In this document: one piece after another, positions 1 through 9,774 of the stretch | Layout of the letters: every line of letters begins with the position of its first letter | How positions within the stretch are numbered: position 1 is the first letter of the stretch | Source of the DNA: Alphaproteobacteria bacterium | GTDB taxonomy: Bacteria > Pseudomonadota > Alphaproteobacteria > Rhodobacterales > Rhodobacteraceae | Assembly: GCA_003331935.1 (NCBI GenBank) | Contig: QOQE01000006.1 | Location: forward strand, 17,356 to 81,355 | Length of the DNA stretch: 64,000 nt | Direction of reading: 5' to 3' | Made by a program: the position numbers and the translations under genes | The notes under the pieces: generated by a model | What the model was told of the DNA's origin: nothing | The model's input: only the letters and a program-made list of their open reading frames with translations | Databases searched by the model: none

Positions 1-154
1 CGTCATCAGTAAGCTTGACCTTATTACCAATCGTTGGGCCTGTATAGGCCCCCGTAATATTTGATTGGTCGATATTGGTTTGGTTTGTCTGGCACGCTAC
101 TGCCAATAAACAAAAAGTTATAATAAAAAAATTTTTAACCACAGCTATCCTCAT
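1..154 (-). CDS. putative lipoprotein, 5' part only
   Basis: This is the beginning of a gene that runs off the left edge of the window; 51 codons are visible. The N-terminus is a short basic stretch, a hydrophobic core and then LLAVAC, which looks like a lipobox with the lipidated cysteine, followed by a polar Asn/Gln/Thr-rich segment. This supports an exported, membrane-anchored lipoprotein. The ATG at 154 has no clear ribosome-binding site. A GTG at 142 is preceded by AGGA a few bases upstream and would give a more typical signal peptide beginning VKNFFIITF, so it may be the real start. The gene lies 15 bases downstream of acs on the same strand and could be cotranscribed with it. The mature protein cannot be identified from what is visible. 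Confidence 0.55.
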   Translation of the reverse strand, partial: MRIAVVKNFFIITFCLLAVACQTNQTNIDQSNITGAYTGPTIGNKVKLTDD

Positions 155-169
155 TGATTTTAATTCACT

Positions 170-2116
170 TTAAAGTTTCTTACGATTAGCAATCAGATCA
201 TCAACGACAGCAGGTTCTGCTAAGGTAGATGTATCACCTAAATTGCTAAAATCATCCTCAGCAATTTTTCGCAAAATTCTTCTCATTATCTTACCTGATC
301 TGGTCTTTGGGAGACCTGGAGAAAATTGAATGATATCGGGTTTGGCGATAGGACCGATCTCCTTCCTAACCCAATTCTGTAACTCCTTCAAAAGCTCATC
401 AGAACTTTTTTCTCCAGACATCAAAGATACATATGCATATATCCCTTGGCCTTTAATCGGGTGAGGGAACCCGACTACTGCACTCTCGTTAACTTTTGGG
501 TGAGCAACTAAAGCACTTTCAATTTCTGCAGTTCCCATTCTATGACCTGAAACGTTTAGAACATCGTCAACTCTTCCGGTTATCCAATAATACCCGTCCT
601 TATCCCTTCTGCAGCCATCACCTGTAAAGTAATAGCCTTTAAAATCATTGAAATAAGTTGAGACAAACCTTTTGTGGTCCCCAAAAACAGTGCGCATCTG
701 CCCTGGCCAACTATCCTTAATAACCAAAACACCTTCACACTCTTGATCGGTAATCTCTTTACCAGAGTTTGGATCGAGAATCGCAGGTTGAATACCAAAA
801 AAGGGTAAAGTAGCAGACCCCGGCTTAGTTGTTGTAGCCCCTGGTAAAGGTGTAATAAGAATTCCTCCCGTTTCAGTTTGCCACCAAGTATCAACTATTG
901 GGCAGTTATTTTTACCGACTACCCGATTATACCATTCCCATGCTTCAGGATTAATAGGTTCTCCAACAGTACCTAAAATTCGAATGCTAGATAAATTATT
1001 TTTGTTTACAAATTCGTCACCTAACCCCATCAAAGCCCTTATAGCTGTTGGAGCCGTATAAAATTGATTTACCTTATATTTTTCACATATTTGCCAAAAT
1101 CGTGATGCGTCAGGATAGGTAGGAACGCCTTCAAACATCAGGGTAGTTGCTCCATTTGCTAAAGGTCCGTAAACAATATAAGTATGACCAGTCACCCAAC
1201 CTACATCAGCAGTGCACCAATAAACATCTCCATCATTATAATCAAAAATAAATCTATGTGTTATTGAAGCGTACAGAATATAGCCGGCAGTTGAATGCAA
1301 AACACCCTTAGGTTTACCAGTTGAGCCGGAGGTATATAGGATAAAGAGCGGGTCCTCTGCATTCATAGGCTCAGGGGGACAAACTGTGCTCGCTTCATCC
1401 ATTAAATCATTCAACCAGAAATCACGCCCTTCCTTCATACTCACTTCAGTTGAGGTTCTCCGTAAAACAAGAGCCGTGATGTCACCGGCTATATCTAAAG
1501 CCTCATCAACGTTCTTTTTCAAAGGAGTTTGTTTTCCACCTCTTGGTGCTTCATTCGCAGTAATCACTGCTTTAGCACCACAATCAATAATTCGGCTTGC
1601 GAGGGCTTCCGGAGAAAAGCCTGCGAAAACAACAGAGTGTATAGCCCCAACTCTGGCACACGCTAGCATAGCATAAGCGGCTTCAGGAACCATAGGCATG
1701 TAGAGGATTACTCTATCCCCTTTCTTTATACCTCGGCTTTTTAGAACGTTCCCGAATCTACACACATTTTCATGTAGTTCTCTATACGTTACCTCTTTAG
1801 AAACCCCTGGCTCATCACCTTCCCATAATATTGCGACTGCTTCACTTTTGTCTTCTAAATGTCTATCTATACAGTTTTCAGATACATTAAGTACACCATC
1901 TTCAAACCACTTTATGGAAACATCAGGATAGGAGTATGAAACATTTTTGACTTTAGAAAATTGTTTCTGCCACAGTACTAGATTACGCGCCTGCTCGTGC
2001 CAAAACGCTTCAGGATTTTCAACTGACCTTTTGTACATTTCTTGGTATTTTGTTGTATCGATTAGCGCTTTATTGGAAATTTCTTCCTTTGGTTGATATC
2101 CTTCTACGGTTTTCAT
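170..2116 (-). CDS. acs: acetyl-coenzyme A synthetase
   Basis: This AMP-forming acetate:CoA ligase converts acetate, ATP and CoA to acetyl-CoA through acetyl-adenylate in the cytoplasm. The 648-residue length is usual for Acs. The AMP-binding loop [11 protein letters not shown] lies near residue 265, the adenylate motif WWQTETGG near 410, and the C-terminal [11 protein letters not shown] carries the catalytic lysine that is reversibly acetylated in many bacteria. The N-terminal acetyl-CoA synthetase domain is present (WHEQARN). It gives the cell an entry for free acetate. This fits the ethylmalonyl-CoA pathway genes further along the window, which can assimilate acetyl-CoA without the glyoxylate shunt. 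The gene is the last complete one of a minus-strand run that starts at smc, after a 46-base spacer. Identification is secure. Confidence 0.97.
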   Translation of the reverse strand: MKTVEGYQPKEEISNKALIDTTKYQEMYKRSVENPEAFWHEQARNLVLWQKQFSKVKNVSYSYPDVSIKWFEDGVLNVSENCIDRHLEDKSEAVAILWEGDEPGVSKEVTYRELHENVCRFGNVLKSRGIKKGDRVILYMPMVPEAAYAMLACARVGAIHSVVFAGFSPEALASRIIDCGAKAVITANEAPRGGKQTPLKKNVDEALDIAGDITALVLRRTSTEVSMKEGRDFWLNDLMDEASTVCPPEPMNAEDPLFILYTSGSTGKPKGVLHSTAGYILYASITHRFIFDYNDGDVYWCTADVGWVTGHTYIVYGPLANGATTLMFEGVPTYPDASRFWQICEKYKVNQFYTAPTAIRALMGLGDEFVNKNNLSSIRILGTVGEPINPEAWEWYNRVVGKNNCPIVDTWWQTETGGILITPLPGATTTKPGSATLPFFGIQPAILDPNSGKEITDQECEGVLVIKDSWPGQMRTVFGDHKRFVSTYFNDFKGYYFTGDGCRRDKDGYYWITGRVDDVLNVSGHRMGTAEIESALVAHPKVNESAVVGFPHPIKGQGIYAYVSLMSGEKSSDELLKELQNWVRKEIGPIAKPDIIQFSPGLPKTRSGKIMRRILRKIAEDDFSNLGDTSTLAEPAVVDDLIANRKKL

Positions 2117-2162
2117 TTCTTTAATCCTAATTTAATTACACCAATAAAAATCCTTGCTAGTT

Positions 2163-3341
2163 TTAGATAACATTTGCAATCGCACTTGCTAAATAATTTA
2201 TCACGTCTTTACGTAAACCCGCTACATTTATTCTACTATCAGAGACCATATATATACCATAATCTTTTCTTAAGAACTCAACTTGCTCAGAAGTTAACCC
2301 TAATTTAGAAAACATTCCTCTATGTGCACTAACGAAACTAAAACGATCTGATTTTGTTTCTCGATGTAATTCTGATGAAAGCCTTTCTCTCAAATCCAAC
2401 ATATTCATACGCATTTCTTCCAGCTCTTCTTTCCATAAAAGCTTGAGAGTATTATCCTCCAGTATTTGATTAACTACCGCTGCCCCGTGATCAGGAGGGA
2501 AAGAAAATGTAAGGCGGTTCAATGATTTTAGGTTATCTTGAACTACAGACTTCTTTGATGCCTCTGAAACAACAATAGCTACGCCAACTCTGTCTCTATA
2601 AACGCCAAAATTTTTTGAACAAGACACTGCAATCATTGCCTCTTCTACATTTTTAATGAGATAATTTAGGCCCTCAACATCTTCATTCAATCCGTCTCCA
2701 AAACCTTGATATGCGAGATCTATAAAAGGTAAAACATTTTTTTCCTGGATCAATTGGGTTAAATCCACCCATTGCTCCAAGCTTAAATTAGCTCCAGTTG
2801 GGTTATGACAACATCCATGCAATAACAAAATATCATTTTCTTTCATGTTATTTAAGTCGTGAACCATTCTGTCAAAATTTACCTCACATGTGATCTCATC
2901 AAAATAATAGTAAGAACTCGAATTCATGCCTAGGTGTGTTAAAATAGCCTGATGATTGGGCCAACTTGGGTTAGAAACCCACACATTTCCAACACTCTTT
3001 GTAGCTCTTGCTAAAAGAAGAAGTTGGTGTAATGCTCCAGTGCCCCCAGGTGCTTGCGCATATGATAGCCTTTTCTTATCCACAGAATTATTTAAGACTA
3101 ATTCTCCTATATTTCTGGAGAATTCAATCGAACCAATTAAACCAACATAACTTTTACTATCCTGCAACTTGTGTAGTACTTCCTCACTTTTTTTTACAGC
3201 TTTCATTATAGGTGTAGCTCCCACTGCATTCTTATAAACACCAACACCTAAATCTAACTTATTTGTTCTTGTATCCTCAGCGTACTGAGACATTAACTCC
3301 ATTATTTTATCTGATGGTTGACTTTTTAATTGCTCAAACAC
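2163..3341 (-). CDS. aspartate/aromatic amino acid aminotransferase (class I)
   Basis: This PLP-dependent aminotransferase belongs to the AspC/TyrB subgroup of class I. It exchanges amino groups between aspartate or aromatic amino acids and 2-oxoglutarate. Visible landmarks are the HGCCHNPTGANLS segment with the Asn that contacts the cofactor, the DLAYQGFG segment, and SCSKNFGVYRDRVG, which holds the Schiff-base lysine and the phosphate-binding arginine typical of this subgroup. The 392-residue length is normal. It lies 2 bases downstream of the GNAT gene, so the two are almost certainly cotranscribed. Sequence alone does not decide between aspartate and aromatic substrates, so no gene symbol is given. 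Confidence 0.93.
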   Translation of the reverse strand: MFEQLKSQPSDKIMELMSQYAEDTRTNKLDLGVGVYKNAVGATPIMKAVKKSEEVLHKLQDSKSYVGLIGSIEFSRNIGELVLNNSVDKKRLSYAQAPGGTGALHQLLLLARATKSVGNVWVSNPSWPNHQAILTHLGMNSSSYYYFDEITCEVNFDRMVHDLNNMKENDILLLHGCCHNPTGANLSLEQWVDLTQLIQEKNVLPFIDLAYQGFGDGLNEDVEGLNYLIKNVEEAMIAVSCSKNFGVYRDRVGVAIVVSEASKKSVVQDNLKSLNRLTFSFPPDHGAAVVNQILEDNTLKLLWKEELEEMRMNMLDLRERLSSELHRETKSDRFSFVSAHRGMFSKLGLTSEQVEFLRKDYGIYMVSDSRINVAGLRKDVINYLASAIANVI

Positions 3342-3343
3342 TA

Positions 3344-3904
3344 TTAATACTCCTTTTTTTCCGATTCAGACCACACACTTCTCTTGTGTTGCTCTGTTTT
3401 GTATATGTTAAAGCCAGCTTTTTGATAAAGAGGAAGGGCACTCTTATGATCTAGCGTATTTGTATTAACCGTTAATGTTTTTACATTACCTCTTTCAATT
3501 ACTAATTGAAAAACTTCATTCATCATTGCTTTCCCTAAGCCTTTACCAGTTACGTCATCAAACAATCCAAAATACGCCAAGTCACATAGAGATAATTGCC
3601 TATAGTCTAAAACAAAAAAACCTTTAGGCGCTCCTTTTAAAATGAGAGAATACAAAACAACATTATCGTTAGATAAAAAGCTTTCCAAAATTTTCCTTTC
3701 AGATCGCAACCAATCGGTCCACTCATATTTACGACCAACCTCTTTATAAAGATATAAAAAGTAAGACGGATTTGGCGCCATTGCCTTTAGGAAACTGAGA
3801 TTATCGTTATTGGGAGCGTCTTCAAAAAACTTAATATCCTTCTTTTTTAAAGAAAGATATGAAACGGTATAGTTTAATATGCTACTTGCTTTTGCATGTT
3901 CCAT
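3344..3904 (-). CDS. GNAT-family N-acetyltransferase, substrate unknown
   Basis: The 186-residue protein carries a single GNAT fold in its C-terminal half. The acetyl-CoA pyrophosphate loop is GKGLGKAMM near residue 123. The final motif, NTLDHKSALPLYQKAGF, has the Asn, Ala and Tyr pattern seen in N-acetyltransferases that modify small amines or protein N-termini. The N-terminal 60 residues have no feature I recognise. It is sandwiched between the sulfurtransferase (12-base gap upstream) and the aminotransferase (2-base gap downstream), so it is part of that operon. This position suggests, but does not show, a link to amino acid metabolism. The acceptor cannot be named. Confidence 0.8.
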   Translation of the reverse strand: MEHAKASSILNYTVSYLSLKKKDIKFFEDAPNNDNLSFLKAMAPNPSYFLYLYKEVGRKYEWTDWLRSERKILESFLSNDNVVLYSLILKGAPKGFFVLDYRQLSLCDLAYFGLFDDVTGKGLGKAMMNEVFQLVIERGNVKTLTVNTNTLDHKSALPLYQKAGFNIYKTEQHKRSVWSESEKKEY

Positions 3905-3916
3905 TTGAGTTTACTA

Positions 3917-4741
3917 TTAAATTTTTCCCCATTCAGCCCAAGAGCCATCATATAATGATATTTTTGTACAGCCTATTTCGTCTAACGCTAAATATAAAAC
4001 TGCTGCAGTTACTCCCGAACCGCAGGATGTAATTATATAATTATTAAAAACAACACCCTTCTGAGAAAAAATATCTAGGATCTCTTCCTTTTTTTTAAAT
4101 GTGAAATCATCATTTAATAGTGTTTCATAGGGAACGTTAATTGAGCTTTCTATTGATCCAGATCGCAATCCACTTCTTGGTTCTGGATCTTTTCCCAAAA
4201 ATCGCCCTTCAGAACGGGCATCAATTATTGAACAATGAATCAATTTAGTAGCTCTGAGAACATCATCACTATCAGCTACTAAGCTCTTATCCTCAAAGAT
4301 GGTTAGGTGTCTAATTTCTTTAGCGGCTAGTTCAGCTGTAATCAATCTATCTTCTTTAACCCACTTTGGAAATCCTCCATCAAGTACTACTACGTCAGAA
4401 AACCCAAATACTTTAAACATCCACCATAATCTCGCAGCGGACCTCATTCCAAAGCCGTCATATATAACCACTTTATGCCCATCGCCGACGCCAAGCTTCC
4501 TCACAGTAGAATTAAACTTCTCCGATGGTGGCAACATATGTGGCAAATCAGTTTCGTCATCTTTTATCTTATCTATGTCAAAGAAACATGCTCCTGGAAT
4601 ATGGCTTTTTATAAATTCTTGCTCTGCATTTCTTTTCTCGTGTGGAAAATACCAGCTAGAATCTATTATTCTTATATCAGGCGCTTCCAAATGTTCTTCC
4701 AACCAGTCAGTGGAAACTATATTTTTGAAATCATTATCCAT
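3917..4741 (-). CDS. sseA: sulfurtransferase, 3-mercaptopyruvate/thiosulfate type
   Basis: This tandem rhodanese protein of 274 residues moves sulfur from 3-mercaptopyruvate or thiosulfate to an acceptor such as cyanide or a thiol. The N-terminal inactive rhodanese domain has SWYFP and HIPGACFFDIDKI, the usual first-domain signature. The C-terminal domain has the active loop CGSGVTA near residue 240. A CGSGVTA loop is characteristic of mercaptopyruvate sulfurtransferases, while thiosulfate-specific rhodaneses usually have CRKGVT-like loops; that preference is family knowledge, not proof. The gene is 7 bases downstream of smc and starts the smc-sseA-GNAT-aminotransferase run. No signal peptide is seen, so it is probably cytoplasmic. 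Confidence 0.9.
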   Translation of the reverse strand: MDNDFKNIVSTDWLEEHLEAPDIRIIDSSWYFPHEKRNAEQEFIKSHIPGACFFDIDKIKDDETDLPHMLPPSEKFNSTVRKLGVGDGHKVVIYDGFGMRSAARLWWMFKVFGFSDVVVLDGGFPKWVKEDRLITAELAAKEIRHLTIFEDKSLVADSDDVLRATKLIHCSIIDARSEGRFLGKDPEPRSGLRSGSIESSINVPYETLLNDDFTFKKKEEILDIFSQKGVVFNNYIITSCGSGVTAAVLYLALDEIGCTKISLYDGSWAEWGKI

Positions 4742-4748
4742 AAAAACC

Positions 4749-7700
4749 TCAATTAATTAGCTCTTCTGCACGAGTGAGATCGACCCCAACCAATTGGCTT
4801 ACCCCAGGTTCCATCATGGTAACACCAAACAATCTGTCCATTCTAGTGATAGTTATTATGTTATGGGTAATCACGATAAATCTTGTTGAGGTTTCTTTAG
4901 TCATAAAATCTAGTATATCACAGTATTTTTCAATGTTTGCATCATCCAAGGGCGCATCAACCTCATCCATTAAGCAAATAGGACTTGGATTTGATAAAAA
5001 TACAGCAAAAATTAACGCTAAAGCTGTTAACGTTTGTTCACCACCTGAAAGAAGTGAAATTGTTGTAACTTTTTTTCCTGGTGGTTGACACATTATTTCT
5101 AAACCGGCCTCTAAAGGATCTGTGCTATCTACCAAGGCAAGTTCCGCTTTCCCACCTTGAAAAAGTCTTGTGAAGAGTGTTTGAAATGTTTTGTTAACTT
5201 CATTAAAAGCCTCAATCAATTTTTGTCTTCCATCTTGATTGATACTTTTAACCGCAGTATTTAACTTCTCAATAGCTTCAAGAACATCATTTCTCTCCGA
5301 CAGTATAGTTTCCAGCTCATCACTGATCTCTTTGGCGTCTTGCTCAGCTCGTAAATTTACAGACCCAAGATTATCTCTAAATCTGATCTGTCTTTCTAAC
5401 CTAGCCTCTATTTCTGGTTGAGAAAAATCCTTCATTTGATCATTTGAAAACTCATCCTGAAATTTTTCAAAATTTAAATTATATTCATTCTTTATTCTAC
5501 CTTCCAGCTCAGCCAAATTTTCAGCCAAACTTTCTTTTTTGGTGTTAAATCTTACTTGATTTTCTTTTTCAACTCCAAGCTCCGTAATAAGTTCCCTATT
5601 TTTAATTTGCAACTTTCTCAGGTTCCCCTCGAAGGAGGCTAACTTATCTCGGGCATCTACAAGCTCTGTACTGGTGGCCTCCACCCTTTTATCAAGAACC
5701 TCTTTTTTATTTACTAAATTTCCTGGAAGTGACGAGGTTTTTTTTATCTCTGACTTGATTTTTTCTATTCTGGCTTGAATACCTGATCTTCTTTCAACAG
5801 CAATTTCTGACTGAGCCGTCCATTTAGATAGATTTAGTTCCAGTTCTTCTTTTCTATCTCTTAAAGAGTTTTTATGATCTGTAAGCTTATCAAAATTTGC
5901 TCTTTCATTTCTTAAATCTTCTCTTTGCTTGTCAAGGTCCTCTAGATTATTAACAAGCGATAGGTGCTCTTTTTCGTTACTCTCTGAGACATTAAGATTT
6001 TCTTTATCGGTATCAAGCTCTTGATATATCTTAAGCTGCGCGCTCTCTTCTTTTATTTTCTTTTCGAGTGATATAATATTGTCACTAGCGATAGTACGCT
6101 GATTTTTAAGCCTTGCTATTTCACCTTCGAGGGCCTGCAGATCAGACCCGGTTTTAGATAGGTTTGATCTCTCTATCTCCATATCTCCAAATAAAGAACT
6201 TGCTTTTTCCAGGACAACTTTTTTATTTTGCAAAGCCTCTATCTGGATATCTATTTCATTGAGGCTCTCTTGTATTTCGACTACTTTTTTTTGGTTTCTT
6301 ATCCTTAAGGCATTTTTTGAAATTTCTCCCGTTGTATACCTTATAAATCCATCCCATCGCCACAGATCTCCTTCCTTAGTAATCAGTTGCTGGCCGGGAA
6401 GGAGCTTCTTACTCAAGTTATCACCTTCTTCCGTGGTTCTAACTAAACCAACGTGCTCAAGCAGATAGTTTAAAACATCAGCACCTTTAATGTGTGAAGA
6501 CAGGGGGGGCAATCTTGGAAAATTTTTAACTATTTTATTATCGACTTGACTATCAACAACCTTTTGCCAACCAGAACCTCTAATTTTTGAAATTTTTGGG
6601 TATTCCAACTCTGAAAAAAATAGTGCATCTAAGCAACGTTCATATCCATTTTCGATTTCCAGCTCATCAAAAACAGTTTCCTGATCACTTTTCTTATCTA
6701 AAAGACTTTTTGATGCCTCGAGCTCAGACAAGCTTACTGCCTTCTTTGCATTAAGCTTATTAATTTCGTTATCAACAAAACCAATCTCGTCTTGATTTTT
6801 CTGAAAATCTTTTTCCTTTTGAGAAAGATTATGAGACTCGATTTGGTGTTCTCTATTTAGAGTCTCTTGTTCCGTTAACAAATCCTCAAGCTTCCTCTGT
6901 TCGTCCCGTTCAGCACTCTTTAATTTTTCAAGTGAGCCATTGAGCTTTTCTAGGCTTCGACTCAAGTTTGAAATATTGGAGAGATGATCTTCTCTCCTTT
7001 TTTCATTGAGAATTTTTTCGGCTTTCAAGTCGTTCAATCGATCTTGGATAGAATTATAACTATTGTCTACTGCCTCCATCCGTTTGGTGTTTTGTTCAAT
7101 TGTTTCCTTTTGATTTTCAATTTTTTTATCAATGTCACAAAGTTTTTCATTTACTTCTTGCAGTAACGTATTTTGATCTGCCATATTATTTTGTGCATCT
7201 GCCATCAGCTGATCTTCTCTTTGTAAGTCAGCATCGCTTTGCGTCAATTGAGTTTTTAATTCATTAGCTTGTCTTTCTGACAAGTTAATTTCGTTCAATA
7301 CAACTTGTCTTTCTAATAAAGTTTTTTGGTGTACTTCTGATTTTTCCTCAACGTCATTTTTTTTTGATGAAATATTTTCATTTTCAACCTCGATTTTTTC
7401 TTCCAGTTCACTGTTTTCACTCTCGAGGGTGGAGGATAATTTTAAATTCTCTGTCAATGATATATCGACGGAGTTAATATCAGATCTCAAGCTCAAATAT
7501 TGTTTTAGCAGCAACAGGCCTTTAAGCGTTCTAATTTCTTTAGATAATTTTGCATACCTTTCTGCTTCTCTAGCTTGCTTTTCGATGGTCTTCAATTGCA
7601 TCTCAAGTTGAGAAATTAAATCTTGAAGCCTTTCCAGATTTCTCTCTGCACCATTGAGTTTCAATTGGGCTTCATGGCGACGATGGTACAGTCCAGAGAT

Positions 7701-8207
7701 TCCTGCTGCTTCTTCTAGAATTTTTTTTCTATCTTTAGGCTTCATATTTAAAAGCTCTGCAATCTGCCCCTGTTTTATAAGACTTGAAGAGTTAGAACCT
7801 GATGAAAAATCTGCAAATAGCGTCTGCACATCGCGTGCTCTTAATTCTTTTCCATTTAGCTTGTAAGATGAACCTATCTCTCTCGTAATCTTTCTCGATA
7901 TCTCCAGTTCTTTATGCCTGTTAAATTCACTAGACGCTCGTTGCTGTGAATTATCAATTTCTACTGTAACTTCAGCAAAGCTCCTTGGTGCTCTTCCTTC
8001 TACTCCCGCGAATATAACATCTTCCATTCCAGACGCTCTCATGGAGGATGGTCTACTCTCACCCATCAACCATTGAAATGCATCTATAATATTAGATTTG
8101 CCACAACCATTAGGCCCCACTATTCCAGTCAGACCGGGCAATATTTCTACCTCCGTAGAATCTACGAAACTTTTGAATCCTAGAAGTCGAAGTTTTGTAA
8201 TCTCCAA
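4749..8207 (-). CDS. smc: chromosome partition protein SMC
   Basis: SMC is the ATPase of the bacterial condensin that organises and separates chromosomes. The 1152-residue protein has the full layout. The N-terminal Walker A is GPNGCGKSNIIDAF near residue 32. A long coiled coil rich in Glu, Lys and Leu follows, then a hinge at about residues 520-640 that includes the segment ITKEGDLWRWDG. A second coiled coil leads to the C-terminal signature LLSGGEQTLTALAL and Walker B PICLMDEVDAPLDD. The start is a TTG at 8207 with GGAAGAG about 7 bases upstream; the next residues MEITKLRLLGFKSF match the conserved SMC beginning, so this start is good. The kleisin partners ScpA and ScpB are not in the window. 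The 137-base gap to the divergent FMN reductase gene should hold both promoters. Confidence 0.97.
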   Translation of the reverse strand: MEITKLRLLGFKSFVDSTEVEILPGLTGIVGPNGCGKSNIIDAFQWLMGESRPSSMRASGMEDVIFAGVEGRAPRSFAEVTVEIDNSQQRASSEFNRHKELEISRKITREIGSSYKLNGKELRARDVQTLFADFSSGSNSSSLIKQGQIAELLNMKPKDRKKILEEAAGISGLYHRRHEAQLKLNGAERNLERLQDLISQLEMQLKTIEKQAREAERYAKLSKEIRTLKGLLLLKQYLSLRSDINSVDISLTENLKLSSTLESENSELEEKIEVENENISSKKNDVEEKSEVHQKTLLERQVVLNEINLSERQANELKTQLTQSDADLQREDQLMADAQNNMADQNTLLQEVNEKLCDIDKKIENQKETIEQNTKRMEAVDNSYNSIQDRLNDLKAEKILNEKRREDHLSNISNLSRSLEKLNGSLEKLKSAERDEQRKLEDLLTEQETLNREHQIESHNLSQKEKDFQKNQDEIGFVDNEINKLNAKKAVSLSELEASKSLLDKKSDQETVFDELEIENGYERCLDALFFSELEYPKISKIRGSGWQKVVDSQVDNKIVKNFPRLPPLSSHIKGADVLNYLLEHVGLVRTTEEGDNLSKKLLPGQQLITKEGDLWRWDGFIRYTTGEISKNALRIRNQKKVVEIQESLNEIDIQIEALQNKKVVLEKASSLFGDMEIERSNLSKTGSDLQALEGEIARLKNQRTIASDNIISLEKKIKEESAQLKIYQELDTDKENLNVSESNEKEHLSLVNNLEDLDKQREDLRNERANFDKLTDHKNSLRDRKEELELNLSKWTAQSEIAVERRSGIQARIEKIKSEIKKTSSLPGNLVNKKEVLDKRVEATSTELVDARDKLASFEGNLRKLQIKNRELITELGVEKENQVRFNTKKESLAENLAELEGRIKNEYNLNFEKFQDEFSNDQMKDFSQPEIEARLERQIRFRDNLGSVNLRAEQDAKEISDELETILSERNDVLEAIEKLNTAVKSINQDGRQKLIEAFNEVNKTFQTLFTRLFQGGKAELALVDSTDPLEAGLEIMCQPPGKKVTTISLLSGGEQTLTALALIFAVFLSNPSPICLMDEVDAPLDDANIEKYCDILDFMTKETSTRFIVITHNIITITRMDRLFGVTMMEPGVSQLVGVDLTRAEELIN

Positions 8208-8344
8208 AAAAACTCTTCCTTTTTATTTGAAAATTTTGATTATCACCCTTATAACCTTCAGTAATAAATAAATCACTATAAAAAACACACCCTCTTTTTG
8301 CAATATAAGAGCAAAATTCACCTTGAACGTGGACGGAACGCAGC

Positions 8345-8911
8345 ATGATGAAAACTACTACAATAGTCGGGATTTCTGGCTCACTCAGAAAAGCGTCCTC
8401 TAACACTAAATTACTAAAATACACTGAAAAGAAACTCAAAATGATAAATACTGGAGTTCATTTTTCGCTCGGAAGTATCAATCTTCCCCTTTATAACGAC
8501 GATCTAGAAAAAGAGCAGGGTGTACCAAAGAGCGTTACAGAACTCGGAGATCTTCTTGGCAGGGCTTCAGGAATAATAATATCAACACCGGAATACAATA
8601 AAGGCATTTCCGGCGCACTAAAAAATTGCTTTGATTGGATGTCTAGATTAAAGCCTAATCCCTTCACGTCAAAAACCATAGCAATACTGTCTGCTACCGA
8701 CGGGCGATCCGGGGGAGAAAGGTGTCAATACATACTCAGACTGAGCCTTACTCCGTTTGACTGTAACATAATACAAAGCCCTGAAGTTTTAATTGGTCAC
8801 TCAAGCAGTGCCTTTAATGAGGTTGGAGACCTAACTGATGCAAAATCTAATAAATTACTTGATAAATTGTTAGAAAAGTTTCTTGCCCAATCTTCGGCAC
8901 AGCACATATAG
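8345..8911 (+). CDS. NADPH-dependent FMN reductase family flavoprotein
   Basis: The 188-residue protein has the flavodoxin-like fold of the NADPH-dependent FMN reductase family (SsuE, chromate/quinone reductases). The phosphate-binding loop GISGSLRKASSNTKLL is at residues 9-24. STPEYNKGISGALKNCFDWMS near residue 80 is the conserved flavin-binding and dimer region (here split from its flanks). Members reduce flavins, quinones, azo dyes or metal oxyanions with NAD(P)H; the physiological substrate here is unknown. The ATG at 8345 is followed by a second ATG at 8348. It lies 35 bases upstream of the MaoC-type hydratase gene and is probably cotranscribed with it. Confidence 0.88.
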   Translation: MMKTTTIVGISGSLRKASSNTKLLKYTEKKLKMINTGVHFSLGSINLPLYNDDLEKEQGVPKSVTELGDLLGRASGIIISTPEYNKGISGALKNCFDWMSRLKPNPFTSKTIAILSATDGRSGGERCQYILRLSLTPFDCNIIQSPEVLIGHSSSAFNEVGDLTDAKSNKLLDKLLEKFLAQSSAQHI

Positions 8912-8946
8912 AATTCGACTCAATAATCTCATCTTGGTCAAATCAA

Positions 8947-9774
8947 ATGCTTACACAACAAGATATTCGAAAGAGTTTAAACAAATTTAAAGTAATTGAG
9001 GATACCGTTGATATTGCGAGATCACGGGTTGCTAAAAACTTTTTCCAGACAAATGACCTTGAATTAAAATTGGGTGCACCCCTGCCAAAGTATTGGCATT
9101 GGTTTTTTTGTTGGGAAACTGCTGAAGATCAACTTCTAGGTTTAGATGGACATATTAAACCTGGAAACAACATAATTCCAGATACTGGTTTCCCAAGAAG
9201 AATGTGGGGCGGCAGTGAAATTAATTTTTTTGAACCACTAACGATCGGAATGGAAATAACAAGAATTATTACTCTTGAAAGTATAAATTATAAAAGGGGC
9301 AATTCAGGTGAATTCTGTATAATTGAATTGAAGAATGAATTGAAACATCATGAGAAAACACTTTTGATCGAACGGCAAAACCTAATATATTTACCTATCC
9401 GTAAAGCCTTTGATAAGGGGGCGTCCCAGCCCCATAATAATCTTTCTAAAAATTTTTTGGCTAGACGTTATACCGAAAATCAACTTTTTAAATATTCTGC
9501 TTTAACTATGAATAGTCATCGAATTCACTATGATTTGGATTATTGCAAAAATGTCGAACACTACCCTTCATTAGTCGTACATGGTCCGTTACTAGCTCAA
9601 AATTTAATTGACGCTGCGAACCAGAAGCTTGAAGGAGAGTTACGCTTTTTCAAATATAGAGCACTAAACCCTGTATTCGTCTCAGATGAATTTACGATTA
9701 ACTTTTCAGACAATGGAGAGTTTTGGATTATGGATAAGTCTGGAGTTTTGTCTATGTCTGCAGTGGCATCATAA
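8947..9774 (+). CDS. MaoC-like acyl-CoA hydratase, mesaconyl-C4-CoA/itaconyl-CoA hydratase type
   Basis: The 275-residue protein resembles double hot-dog-fold hydratases of the MaoC superfamily, with an N-terminal FAS1-like dehydratase half and a C-terminal MaoC half. The catalytic region is NSHRIHYDLDYC followed by YPSLVVHGPLLAQNL, in which the Asp/His hydratase dyad lies in the HRIHYD part. PRRMWGGSEINFFEPL in the N-terminal half is typical of this subgroup. Relatives hydrate or dehydrate branched dicarboxylic acyl-CoA esters such as mesaconyl-C4-CoA or itaconyl-CoA, and related proteins act in fatty acid synthesis. The substrate here is an inference. It differs from the 350-residue mesaconyl-C1-CoA hydratase at 37704-38756. 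The next gene begins directly after its stop codon. Confidence 0.78.
   Translation: MLTQQDIRKSLNKFKVIEDTVDIARSRVAKNFFQTNDLELKLGAPLPKYWHWFFCWETAEDQLLGLDGHIKPGNNIIPDTGFPRRMWGGSEINFFEPLTIGMEITRIITLESINYKRGNSGEFCIIELKNELKHHEKTLLIERQNLIYLPIRKAFDKGASQPHNNLSKNFLARRYTENQLFKYSALTMNSHRIHYDLDYCKNVEHYPSLVVHGPLLAQNLIDAANQKLEGELRFFKYRALNPVFVSDEFTINFSDNGEFWIMDKSGVLSMSAVAS

Noticed and set aside
8110..8439. Minus-strand 109-codon frame over the smc start and FMN reductase start
   Set aside because: It covers conserved coding sequence of both neighbours in other frames and the spacer between them; the translation resembles no family.
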